Of a DNA stretch of 30,817 bases, positions 1-8,279 are shown piece after piece. The stretch lies in the NCBI GenBank assembly GCA_031272415.1, contig JAISTU010000099.1, positions 1 through 30,817 of the forward strand, written 5' to 3'. Position numbers and translations under genes: made by a program. Numbering within the stretch: position 1 is the stretch's first letter; each line of letters begins with the position of its first letter. Under the pieces are notes generated by a model. That model did no database searches and was not told the DNA's origin. It saw nothing but the letters and a program-made list of their open reading frames with translations. This stretch comes from Bacteroidales bacterium. GTDB lineage: Bacteria > Bacteroidota > Bacteroidia > Bacteroidales > WCHB1-69.

Positions 1-2102
1 TTATCACGTTTGCTTTCGTAAGCCGTATCGCAAAGAATACCGTATTTGTAACAAATATTTGTGGTCGGACTTTTCTCTCTAATCACTCTGCCCAATAAAT
101 CGTAGGCGTATGTAGTCCATTTTTTATCTGCTTCTATAGTGTTATATAAATACGGAAAAGACACCTTAACTACCTGACCGACTGAATTATACCTTATTTC
201 TGAACAGCCGTCTGATTGAGAATAAGTGAATATTTTTCTACCCAATTTATCATAAACTGTATAGCCCATAGCCCCAAAAGAAGACATTGTGCAAGTATAA
301 TAAGCACTATTGGCGACCGTAGTAATCGGATTTCCCCAGCCTACATAGACCGAATCCCAACTGCCATCAGGATAAAAAGTGGCTGTTTTTTGTCCAAATT
401 TATCATAATGATAAGTGGTTGTGAAACCGTTCCTGTCGGTGGAGGTCAACAAATTTCCTGTTTTAGTATTGTAAGTATACGTCCCTATTGTGTCTATATG
501 AAAATTGTTTTGGAAAAGGTTATACATATTGACTTCTCTTGTTATAAATCTAAAAGTGCTGTCCATTTGAGTGGATTTATAGACAGTTACTGCGTTTGTT
601 GCTGTAAAAACATTCCACAAGGGTATTCCTGCATTATTGTAAAGAGAAAAAGTTTGCAATTGCGAACCATATTCATTCCACTTTCTAATTTGCGATAAAT
701 AAATACCGTCCGCTTGATAACTGATTTTTTTATATTGTTTTTTTACCAAAATTTCACCTGCTCTTTCCTCTGTAATAATCACACTATCAGGTTTTATGTA
801 TTTATTATAGTATTTTTGATAAGTGGTTTTTGTTGTGGTTTTGACGGCATAAGGACTCCAAACCTCCGATTGTTCAAAAGTTTTAACACCACTTATATTA
901 AACTGCTCTCTTCCAAATGCAATTCTAGACTCATATAAAATTCGTTCTGTATAGAAAAATCTATGATTTAACACATCATTGGTTATATGATAACGGTTAT
1001 AGGGTAAAAATATAGCATTACTACCAAAAGTAAATACTTCAGGCATAAAAGTTTGCACCTCAAAAGGTTCATCTCCATTTTTATCAGAAGTTTTGTATGT
1101 TCTTATTTTGTCAGGTTCTAAAATTTGAAAGGTGTTATTTTTGAAAAAAGTATATTCTTTTGTAATTCCGTTACTGTGGCAATAAAAATAATTAAATCCT
1201 TGAAAACAATGCCTTTGATAGTTGAAAACAGGATTTATATATTCAAAAGTTGTGGTATTTTTACCATTGCCGCTCCCATTGGATTGTTTGAGTGTTTTAA
1301 CAAGTGGCAGATGTATTTTCCCTTGTACATAAGCGTTTCCTTTTACATATTGAGTATATTCTAATTCAGTTTCAACAGATAATCCATTGGTGATTTTTGC
1401 AATTAAATCGGCACTTTCATTGCGAAAGAAACACCAAGCATGTTTAATTTTATATATAATATCTATTTTTCCATCATTGTTAACATCTCCTAATTTGAAT
1501 ACCAAAATAGATTCATCATAAGGTACACTGTCAAGTATTTTCTCTGTATAAGCATATTGATTATTTGCATTTATATATCGTGTAAAAAATATATGCCAAA
1601 CATTATCTTGTATTTGGGCTATATCTACCTTCCCATCTCCATTAAAATCGGCAACAAGAGGATGATGACAATCTTTAGAGTTGTATTGGTCAGTTTTCCA
1701 ATTTGGGATTGCTTGTAATAGACTTGTTATATCTACAGATGTTGTACAGTAGGGTATTCCATTATTTATATTTATTCGCCAATGGTGGTCAGTCGCGTAG
1801 GTAAGAATGTCCTGTATGCCATCCCCATTAAAATCTCCATAATAACACAAATGGAGGTCCGTCGGAAAATTTCTCACACGTCCGCCATCAGAAGTAAGAA
1901 CAAGTTGCATTTTTTGTAATTCACAATTCCACTCATATATTTTTGTAGAATCATCTTGCGTAATAAGCAAATCCACTTTTCCATTGCCATTTATATCAAT
2001 TGCCATTGACGTGTGTTGTTGAAAAGCATGCTCCATGAAATGATAAGTATTAGGTGCTGTATACATTTTTGGCATAATTATTGTCCGTCTCATAAATATA
2101 TG
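1..2102 (-). pseudogene. FG-GAP/YD-repeat (Rhs-like) part of a split SpvB-type protein, runs off the window edge
   Basis: On the minus strand one frame stays open from a stop at 2105-2103 to the window edge, about 700 codons. In order it shows four FG-GAP/VCBS calcium-loop motifs (DINGNGKVD, DFNGDGIQD, DFNGDGKVD, DVNNDGKID), a long beta-rich stretch, then YD/Rhs repeats (TTYHYDKFGQK, YTVYDKLGRK, TYAYDLLGRV). This is the middle and later part of the SpvB-TcdB-Rhs architecture of large secreted or surface proteins. It lies one base out of frame (+1) with the SpvB-domain gene ending at 2050. The roughly 100 residues normally found between the SpvB domain and the first FG-GAP motif seem absent at the join, which suggests an internal deletion plus frameshift. 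In-frame ATGs at 2093, 2075 and 2066 exist but no signal peptide follows them, so independent expression is unlikely. A sequencing indel cannot be excluded. The 3' end, where a toxin tip or Rhs core would lie, is outside the window. Confidence 0.8.
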
Positions 2103-2748
2103 TCATATAATTGCCATAAACATCCGTAATTTTGTTGAGCATCCAAACGGCTGAATTGTTGGAAAATAACCGAGAAGTCGCCGTTTTACCATATTCCGCT
2201 ATCGTACCATTGTCATGTTCTACTTCAAAATATTTTTTATTATCGGCGGTCAATTTGATGGTCGTTTTTGTAAAAGTCTGTATTTCAGTCATATACTCCG
2301 AATTGGCACTGCCATACGCCCCATTGTTGCTTGTTTTTATCAATCTATTGCCGTCCAATGAAAAACGGTCTAAATTATCATTGAATTGAATCGCCGTAAT
2401 ATTATTGTCGTGATATTTATTTTGTCCGCTACGGGTGATTGCCGACAAACCTGAAATATCCCACTTTAACCCCAAAGCACCATTGCCCGATTGACTGTTA
2501 TAAACAATGGACAAATTAGGCTGTATGCCTTGTGTTCCCGGCACTACTTCTATGGGAATACTATAAGTGGCTGACCCTGTCGGACTTACATCAATACTAC
2601 CCGGCAAACTGCCTACTTGATTTTGTGAAAAAAGAACAGAAAATTTGGCAAAGAAAACAAACAAAAAAACTATCATTGCGAATTGATTTTTTCTCTTTTT
2701 CGCAACATTTTTTTCTCTTTTTGCAAATTTTCTTTGTATCTTTCTCAT
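2050..2748 (-). CDS. SpvB-domain N-terminal fragment of a secreted Rhs-type protein
   Basis: About 232 residues. After a Lys/Arg-rich start comes a hydrophobic segment (MIVFLFVFFAKFSVLFSQ), read as a signal peptide, and then the SpvB N-terminal domain: GSLPGSIDVSPTGSATYSIP, QPNLSIVYNSQSGNG, LGLKWDISGLSAITR. This domain opens insecticidal-toxin TcaC/TcdB and Rhs/YD proteins. The reading frame stops at 2050, immediately before FG-GAP and YD repeats that continue in another frame to position 1, so this is the front end of a split gene. I placed the start at 2748, where ATGA overlaps the stop of the upstream gene; an ATG at 2766 would add six residues. It is the third gene of a minus-strand cassette with overlapping or abutting ends. 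The Lys-rich stretch before the hydrophobic core is unusually long; the ATG beginning the hydrophobic core is an alternative start. Confidence 0.75.
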   Translation of the reverse strand: MRKIQRKFAKREKNVAKKRKNQFAMIVFLFVFFAKFSVLFSQNQVGSLPGSIDVSPTGSATYSIPIEVVPGTQGIQPNLSIVYNSQSGNGALGLKWDISGLSAITRSGQNKYHDNNITAIQFNDNLDRFSLDGNRLIKTSNNGAYGSANSEYMTEIQTFTKTTIKLTADNKKYFEVEHDNGTIAEYGKTATSRLFSNNSAVWMLNKITDVYGNYMTYIYETDNNYAKNVYST

Positions 2749-3203
2749 TTTTTCACTACTTTCCATGTCGTTTTTTCTCCGTTAATAATAACCGTTATAA
2801 AATAAATACCTGTTGCAAAGCGACTTAAATCAATTTCGGTTTGCAAAGCCGAAAAACTTTGTTCTCCCATTTCTGCACTATTTACATTGTAAATCAAAAC
2901 ATTACCGTCTATTTTATCAACATTGCTTTTTATTTCCAGATTGATATGAGCAGTTGTCGGATTGGGGTAAAGCAGTAATTCAATTTCACCCGCTTTATCC
3001 GCAAATACTTCTGTTTCAGGATTCTCTGCTGTATAACCTGACGAAGTAGAAGACGACGCTAATATCACCACTTTACGCACAATTCTATTCCCTGCCTCAT
3101 CATATTCATATTCTCGCTGCATCACATTCACCGTTTGCCCTGCCACGCAACCGCAAACAACCAACAACATTAAAAATATAACTATCTTATTCATTTTCAA
3201 CAT
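2745..3203 (-). CDS. Small T9SS-sorted secreted protein with one YD motif
   Basis: About 152 residues. A hydrophobic signal peptide (KIVIFLMLLVVCGCVAGQ) is followed by REYEYDEAGNRIVRK, which matches a single YD/Rhs repeat, then a Ser-rich linker. The C-terminal ~75 residues look like a T9SS type A sorting domain: LLYPNPTTAHINLEI, then IYNVNS, then TGIYFITVIINGEKTTWKVVKK. The protein is therefore predicted to cross the outer membrane through the type IX secretion system and be anchored or released. Start: a GTG at 3212 overlaps the previous stop by 8 nt; I prefer the ATG at 3203, one base after that stop, and an ATG at 3194 is also possible. It lies between an Fn3-like protein and the SpvB/Rhs gene, overlapping the latter by an ATGA, so the three are probably translated in a coupled way. 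Its single YD motif next to a large YD-repeat protein suggests a partner or chaperone-like role, which is inference. Confidence 0.8.
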   Translation of the reverse strand: MLKMNKIVIFLMLLVVCGCVAGQTVNVMQREYEYDEAGNRIVRKVVILASSSTSSGYTAENPETEVFADKAGEIELLLYPNPTTAHINLEIKSNVDKIDGNVLIYNVNSAEMGEQSFSALQTEIDLSRFATGIYFITVIINGEKTTWKVVKK

Positions 3204-3204
3204 A

Positions 3205-4482
3205 TTATTCACAGTATTTGATTGTTATACAAACCAATTCCGCCTCCAAAAAATCTACTTTTTCGACATCTACTTTTGCCTTCACTTTATAGTAGTAAGT
3301 ACCTTCTTCAAGTTCAGCATCAATATATTCTCTTGTACCATTGCCACCTTCAAAAATTACATCTCCATTACGTTCGACAACAAACAATTGTGGCTCAATC
3401 GCTCTTTCATTCATAAACCATTGTAAATGAACATTATAACCTTCTATCACAGCAACAACACTATCAGGAGGCAAAGCAATTGAACTTACTCCGTCATCAA
3501 TATTGAGCATAATAATTTCTCCCTCAAATGCAGATATATCAGGCTCATTGTCAACAATTACGCCTACCGCCTCCTCTAATGTCAGCATTGTTCCATTGTC
3601 AAAAGTAACACTTAATTGGTAAGTATAAAGCACATCTTTGTCAATATTTGTATCTGCATACAATCTCACATCCGCAGGCAATTCTGCTATCATACTACCA
3701 TTGCGATAAATGGTGTAAAATTGTGGCTGATATATACCGTTGTTAGGCATTAAATCCCAAGTAATCAACACATTATCATTAAAAATAAAGTGCGAAAACC
3801 GATAAGGCAAATTATATTCAACTACAGGCGAAATTTCACTGACAGTTACTAAAATGTCATCTGCCCAACAAAATGTATTCTCATCGGAATAAACTGCACA
3901 TAAAGTATAATGATAATCATCCAAGTCCAGATCCGCATCAAGATAAAAAAACGTGCTCCCATTCAATTGAGTGATAATTTCATTCTCTCTTTGCAGAATA
4001 AATTGTACAGGAATTTCCCCCTCATTTTCTATCCCCCATTCCAAAACTACTTGATTTTGATATACATTCGCATTAAAAAACATAATATTTGCATAGTCAA
4101 ACACTTGATTAACAGTGATTTGAACCGTATCCGAAAAATATTCTTCCCCTTTATAAACCGTTTTTATACAATAATTATTAGTCCCTGCGGGGACATCAGA
4201 AAGCACAAATTGAACAGCCGTAGGCGACAATGGATAAATGACCGTAGACGCACTGCCTTGATAATGATTTTGTACAATGCTATACTCCAAAAAAGAAGGT
4301 ATAGCAGAACCTCCCATAACAACATCGCAAGACCACGTAAAAACAATCTCATTACCCTGCACAATTCCGCTAAAATCTGTCGGCAAAAAAGCAACAGGAA
4401 TACTTTGTGCTATCCCAACAACACTAATGCAAATAATCAAAATGCAACTTAATATTCCATTTTTTATTTTTGCCTGTGCCAT
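3205..4482 (-). CDS. Secreted protein with four Fn3-like repeats
   Basis: About 425 residues. The N-terminus (KIKNGILSCILIICISVVGIAQ) is a good signal peptide, so I start at the ATG at 4482; an ATG at 4542 would add 20 residues in front of it. The mature part reads as four fibronectin type III-like modules of 85-100 residues, each with the pattern xxIxxTW/LEW/ITW/LQW, a FxIxRNG-type strand and a closing YTY/YYYKV strand. The repeats diverge from each other. No sorting domain or catalytic motif is visible. The stop abuts the following T9SS-sorted gene, making it the first gene of the cassette with the YD-motif protein and the SpvB/Rhs protein. Fn3 arrays usually act as adhesive or spacer domains on extracellular proteins. 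Specific function unknown. Confidence 0.75.
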   Translation of the reverse strand: MAQAKIKNGILSCILIICISVVGIAQSIPVAFLPTDFSGIVQGNEIVFTWSCDVVMGGSAIPSFLEYSIVQNHYQGSASTVIYPLSPTAVQFVLSDVPAGTNNYCIKTVYKGEEYFSDTVQITVNQVFDYANIMFFNANVYQNQVVLEWGIENEGEIPVQFILQRENEIITQLNGSTFFYLDADLDLDDYHYTLCAVYSDENTFCWADDILVTVSEISPVVEYNLPYRFSHFIFNDNVLITWDLMPNNGIYQPQFYTIYRNGSMIAELPADVRLYADTNIDKDVLYTYQLSVTFDNGTMLTLEEAVGVIVDNEPDISAFEGEIIMLNIDDGVSSIALPPDSVVAVIEGYNVHLQWFMNERAIEPQLFVVERNGDVIFEGGNGTREYIDAELEEGTYYYKVKAKVDVEKVDFLEAELVCITIKYCE

Positions 4483-4694
4483 TCTAACTCTTTCCCAAAC
4501 ACCCCGCAAATGCACCCCACTTGCAACAAAAAAAATATTCATTATTCCATCTATTATTGTAATTGTATCAAAAACTTAATATATATCTATTAACGAATTG
4601 TTGAAAAAAATATTGTGTGTGGTGGGACTACTTTTTTTACCATTTTTTATTCTATTGGAAATTTTTGTTAAATTTTTGGATAGTGATTCCGCCA

Positions 4695-4756
4695 TTTTTT
4701 AGAACGTTTTTATTCCAGAATGCAAAATCTCTACTCTCTGCACTCTACTCTCTGAA
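4695..4756. repeat. Intergenic module: AGAACG...GCAAAA plus CTCTACTCT tandem
   Basis: TTTTTTAGAACGTTTTTATT, then a CAGAATGCAAAATC-like stretch, then tandem CTCTACTCTCTG units ending in CTGAAAAAA. The same two modules in the same order recur at 16423-16520 and 22080-22155, and the first recurs reversed at 28211-28256. It opens the 426-bp gap between the RND permease gene and the Fn3 gene; the rest of this gap holds the inverted repeat at 4757-4890 and a half palindrome. I saw no clear promoter box for the Fn3 gene. Confidence 0.7.
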
Positions 4757-4890
4757 AAAACCTTATTTATCGAAGATCCCTTAATAGCAAGGATTTTTCA
4801 GTTAATTTCCCTTATTAACAAAAAAATAAGGGTAATAGTGGGGACGTTATTTCTTTTGCTACTAAGGGTGCTTTGATAAATAAGGGTTTT
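4757..4890. repeat. 134-bp inverted-repeat element with nested hairpin
   Basis: The left arm 4757-4790 and right arm 4856-4890 are near-perfect inverse complements over about 34 bases (arms begin AAAACCTTATTTATC and end GATAAATAAGGGTTTT). Nested inside is a second hairpin, CCCTTATT at 4809-4816 with AATAAGGG at 4825-4832. There is no coding sequence. It could be a MITE-like or REP-like element, or a large transcriptional hairpin downstream of the RND permease gene. I see no other copy in this window. Confidence 0.75.
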
Positions 4891-4901
4891 ATAGTTTGTT
4901 A

Positions 4902-4955
4902 AATTTGTAAAATCTTGTTAATCAAAAAAAATCATTCAAAATCACGGTTCAGACA
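4902..4955. repeat. Half copy of the TGTCTGAAC/GTTCAGACA palindrome family
   Basis: Only the AATC-bearing half is present: AATC tetranucleotides spaced at about 9-10 nt, then CACGGTTCAGACA. The TGTCTGAAC arm is missing, replaced by the preceding inverted-repeat element. Full-length relatives are at 10693, 18659, 21985 and 28261. Confidence 0.75.
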
Positions 4956-4968
4956 AAGAAAAAAATTC

Positions 4969-7900
4969 TCAATTCACACTTCTCAATTGTTCTCCGGTTT
5001 CCACTTTATAAAAAAGAGCATACAACACCGGCACTATCAGCAGAGTGATACATGTTCCGGCTAACAGTCCGCACATAATTGTAACAGCCATAGAGCCAAA
5101 AAGAACATCCGACAACAAAGGTAACATGCCCAAAATAGTGGTTCCTGCTGCCATGGTTACAGGTCTTAATCTTGATAATGAGGACGTTATCAAAGCCTCA
5201 AAAGCAGGACATCCACTGTCAATCAAACGTTTTATTTCGTCCAACATGACAATTGTATTTTTTATCATCATGCCAATCAACCCCAAAGCACCGACAATGG
5301 CAACAAAACCAAATTCTTTCCCAAAAAGCAACAATCCTCCGACAATTCCAATGGCGGCTAATGGCACACAAAAAAATATTATTAACGTTTTGCGTAAATC
5401 TTTGAACAATAAAATCAACAATCCTGTTATCAATATGATAGCCAAAGGAATATTGGCGAACAAATAGCGGGTAGATTGTGAGCGTGCGGCGGCTTCCCCT
5501 TGCCACGAAAACGTGTAACCGGCGGGCAAAGAGATATTTTCTATTTTCGATTCAATGGCTTTACGGCACTGTTCGGGTGTAAAACCAAATTTATTATTGC
5601 ATTGCACTCTGATACATTTTTGTCCATTATGACGGCGAATAATTAAATCTTCCCAATCTACTGATATTCCGTTAGTTACTTGATTTAGAGAAGGATGTGA
5701 AAGCAAATTGGAAATAAATTCGGTAGTGTTTTGATTGCCGATAATCAAATCCAAAATGTCTGCTTTATCAATGGATTCTATGGCGGGTAATGTAGTCAAA
5801 ATGGGGATATTTGACAGATTATCAATGGTTTGATTTTGTGAATTGACACTACGCAAATAAATCGGCTCGGCAATATCTGACTGATAATAAGCACCAACAG
5901 GAATGCCTTCGGTAGCAGCGAGCGTTGAAATGGCTATATCGGAGCGAGATACACGGCGGTTGCGTGCAGCTGATTGATTGTAATTGATTGTGTATACGGG
6001 CGTTTGTGGCATCCAATCGTTAGTTACCAACATCGCTGACGGCTCTTGTATCATAATCGTTTGTGCCTGTTGAGCCAAATTTTTCAACACTTTTTCATCC
6101 TCCCCCATAAAAAGTATTTCCACAGGAAAAGGTTTATACATCAGATTGTATTTTTTTATTCTCACAAAAGCCTGCGGATACTGCTCGGATAGTGTTTTTT
6201 GCAATTCAGGCAATGCTTTTTGCATATCTTTGGGCGATGCAAAATCTACTATCAACTCCCCATATCCTAACGAAGGCTCTGCAAAAGAGCGAACCAAATT
6301 GTAACGAAACGGAGTACCGCCATAACTTGATGTAACATGCTTAATATCAGAGCGTTGTAATAATAATTTTTCAATTTCTTGCAAATCCGATTTCACTTTT
6401 TCAATTTTTGTATTTTCGGGCATTTTGTATTCAATATATGCCTGTTCATATTTAAAATCGGGGAAAAAACCTTGCTTTACAAACAAAAATCCAAATGCAC
6501 TCAAACCCAACAAAATAAAAACGACCGCCAATGTAGCCCATTTATGATGTAGCAAAAAAGTGAGTATATTTTTATAAATTGTGTAAAATTTACCTGTAAA
6601 AAGTTCATTTCCAGGCTGTATTTTTGTTTTTTTGAGCAATAATTGTTCCGCCTGAATAGGGACAAGTGTCAATGCCATGAGCCAACTAATGAGCAAAGAG
6701 ACCGTCAAAACAATAAACAAATCACGTACATAAACGCCTGCCATGTCGGGCGACAAAAATATGGGAAAAAATGCTAAAATGGCTATCAAAGTTGCACCCA
6801 AAAGCGGCATGGCGGTCTTTTTGGCTGTATTTGTCAGTAAATCAGGTATTTTCATTCCTTTTTTGATGTCAATCAATACGCCATCAATAATCACAATCGC
6901 ATTATCTACCAACATCCCCATTGCCAAAATCAAAGCCCCCAAAGAAACCCGCTGCAATGTGCCGTCAAAAAAATACAAAATACAAAACGATCCTAATACA
7001 ATGATAATCAAGTTAATAGCCAAAATTACTCCACTGCGAAATCCCATTGTGAGCATAAGTATAAAAACTACTATTGCAATGGATTCCAATAAGTTAAGCA
7101 AAAAAGTAAAAATGGCATTGCTCACGCGGTCAGATTGAAAAAATACTTTATGAAAATCAATGCCAAGCGGAATATCTCCTTCTTTTTTGAGGCTATTGAG
7201 TTTATTTTCAACATCTTTACCTACTTTTGTAATATCGTGCCCGCTTGCCATAGAAATCGCCAATCCGATGGCTTCTTGTCCGTCAAAACGCATGCTGCTG
7301 CGGGACGGCGTTTCAACTCCCTTGTGTATGTATGCAATATCTTTGAGTGTCAGTTGGTCGCCCTCATGCCCTTTGATAACCAAATTTTCTATATCATCTA
7401 TATGTGTGTAAGTATCAGTGATTTTCATTCTCACACGATTATCGCCGGCATTAAAATATCCGGGGTAAACCATTTGATTTTGACTACGTAAAGTGAGTAA
7501 TAATTCATAAAAATGAACCCCTAAATTGGCTAATTTATCTTGTTGAATATCAATAAATACGCATGGTTTTTGTTCTCCATACAATGCAATTTTTCCCACA
7601 CCGGGTACAATTTGCAATTTTTCTTTAATATCCGCCACATAGTCGTTTAATTCTTCGGTTGAAAATCCATCAGAAGTGATAGTGTAAAAAAGTCCATAAA
7701 CATCTCCAAAGTCGTCCATTACAATAGGTTGTCGGGCTTCATTGGGTAATTGAGAGGCTGCATCCGCCACTTTTCGCCGCAAAATATCCCAACATTGCTG
7801 AATTTCCTCCTCCGGCAAGGTCAAATCCAAAGCAACTTGTATAATGGAAACGTCGTTAGAAGATTTAGAATCAATATCTTCCACCGCAGTTGCCGTCCGT

Positions 7901-8112
7901 ATGGCACGCTCTAATGGAATAGTAATTTGCTCCTCCACTTCTTTTGCCGATGCACCCGGATAAATAGTTACCACTTGTGCAATACGAATTTTGAGTTCAG
8001 GATCTTCGCTTTTCCCCATCTTAAAAAACGAAAAAATACCGCCCACTACCAAAGCAATCGCCAAAAAATAAATTAAAAGTTTGTTTTTAAGTGCAAAGTC
8101 CGAAATATGCAT
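4969..8112 (-). CDS. RND-family efflux permease (AcrB/CzcA-like)
   Basis: About 1047 residues, full length for an inner-membrane RND pump. Typical landmarks in order: N-terminal TM1 followed by FKMGKSEDPELKI, the porter segment YPGASAKEVEEQITIPLE, the TM4 proton-relay motif LAMGMLVDNAIVIIDG (Asp-Asn where AcrB has Asp-Asp), a second helix bundle with VFILLGLSAFGFLFVKQGFFP, and the TM10 lysine in GMMIKNTIVMLDE. The pump would use proton motive force to export drugs, metals or lipophilic compounds. No membrane-fusion adaptor or TolC-type gene lies beside it, so partners must be elsewhere. The start is the ATG at 8112: a TTG at 8154 is in frame but lies inside the TATCTTTG promoter box. A promoter at 8152-8159 serves it directly, and the terminator at 8217-8264 separates it from the vWA gene upstream. 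Confidence 0.93.
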   Translation of the reverse strand: MHISDFALKNKLLIYFLAIALVVGGIFSFFKMGKSEDPELKIRIAQVVTIYPGASAKEVEEQITIPLERAIRTATAVEDIDSKSSNDVSIIQVALDLTLPEEEIQQCWDILRRKVADAASQLPNEARQPIVMDDFGDVYGLFYTITSDGFSTEELNDYVADIKEKLQIVPGVGKIALYGEQKPCVFIDIQQDKLANLGVHFYELLLTLRSQNQMVYPGYFNAGDNRVRMKITDTYTHIDDIENLVIKGHEGDQLTLKDIAYIHKGVETPSRSSMRFDGQEAIGLAISMASGHDITKVGKDVENKLNSLKKEGDIPLGIDFHKVFFQSDRVSNAIFTFLLNLLESIAIVVFILMLTMGFRSGVILAINLIIIVLGSFCILYFFDGTLQRVSLGALILAMGMLVDNAIVIIDGVLIDIKKGMKIPDLLTNTAKKTAMPLLGATLIAILAFFPIFLSPDMAGVYVRDLFIVLTVSLLISWLMALTLVPIQAEQLLLKKTKIQPGNELFTGKFYTIYKNILTFLLHHKWATLAVVFILLGLSAFGFLFVKQGFFPDFKYEQAYIEYKMPENTKIEKVKSDLQEIEKLLLQRSDIKHVTSSYGGTPFRYNLVRSFAEPSLGYGELIVDFASPKDMQKALPELQKTLSEQYPQAFVRIKKYNLMYKPFPVEILFMGEDEKVLKNLAQQAQTIMIQEPSAMLVTNDWMPQTPVYTINYNQSAARNRRVSRSDIAISTLAATEGIPVGAYYQSDIAEPIYLRSVNSQNQTIDNLSNIPILTTLPAIESIDKADILDLIIGNQNTTEFISNLLSHPSLNQVTNGISVDWEDLIIRRHNGQKCIRVQCNNKFGFTPEQCRKAIESKIENISLPAGYTFSWQGEAAARSQSTRYLFANIPLAIILITGLLILLFKDLRKTLIIFFCVPLAAIGIVGGLLLFGKEFGFVAIVGALGLIGMMIKNTIVMLDEIKRLIDSGCPAFEALITSSLSRLRPVTMAAGTTILGMLPLLSDVLFGSMAVTIMCGLLAGTCITLLIVPVLYALFYKVETGEQLRSVN

Positions 8113-8151
8113 AGTTTTTATTTCTCCATTATTCTTTTTAAATCCTAAATA

Positions 8152-8159
8152 CAAAGATA
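8152..8159 (-). promoter_or_regulatory. TATCTTTG -7 box for the RND permease gene
   Basis: On the minus strand TTTTTAATTTTTAATTG is followed by 11 nt and then TATCTTTG, about 40 nt before the chosen ATG. This matches the Bacteroidota TAnnTTTG -7 element, and the same upstream sequence with the same 11-nt spacing precedes pheS, dnaG and ricT. Confidence 0.75.
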
Positions 8160-8216
8160 CACAATTTTATCAATTAAAAATTAAAAATAATAAAAAAAAA
8201 TAAGTGTTACCTGAAA

Positions 8217-8264
8217 AAAAATGAGCAATATTTACTAATATGTTGTTCAATATTGCTCATTTTT
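8217..8264 (-). terminator. Intrinsic terminator of the vWA lipoprotein gene
   Basis: A perfect 16-bp inverted repeat (AAAAATGAGCAATATT at 8217-8232 with its complement at 8249-8264) encloses a 16-nt loop. On the minus strand the stem is followed by a T-run, 15 nt after the stop of the vWA gene. The flanking A-run and T-run could also let it work on the plus strand. Confidence 0.85.
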
Positions 8265-8279
8265 CACTGCGAGAAAAAA

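Noticed and set aside
216..1364. Plus-strand open frames of 74-160 codons near the left edge
   Set aside because: They lie antisense to the continuous FG-GAP/YD reading frame on the minus strand, which has clear protein motifs; the plus frames have none.
6743..7491. Plus-strand open frames inside the RND permease gene
   Set aside because: Antisense shadows of a well-conserved transporter; no start context or motif.
8112..8154. Upstream TTG start for the RND permease giving 14 extra residues
   Set aside because: The TTG is part of the TATCTTTG promoter box, so it would not be in the mRNA; the ATG at 8112 starts directly before the family's usual N-terminus.
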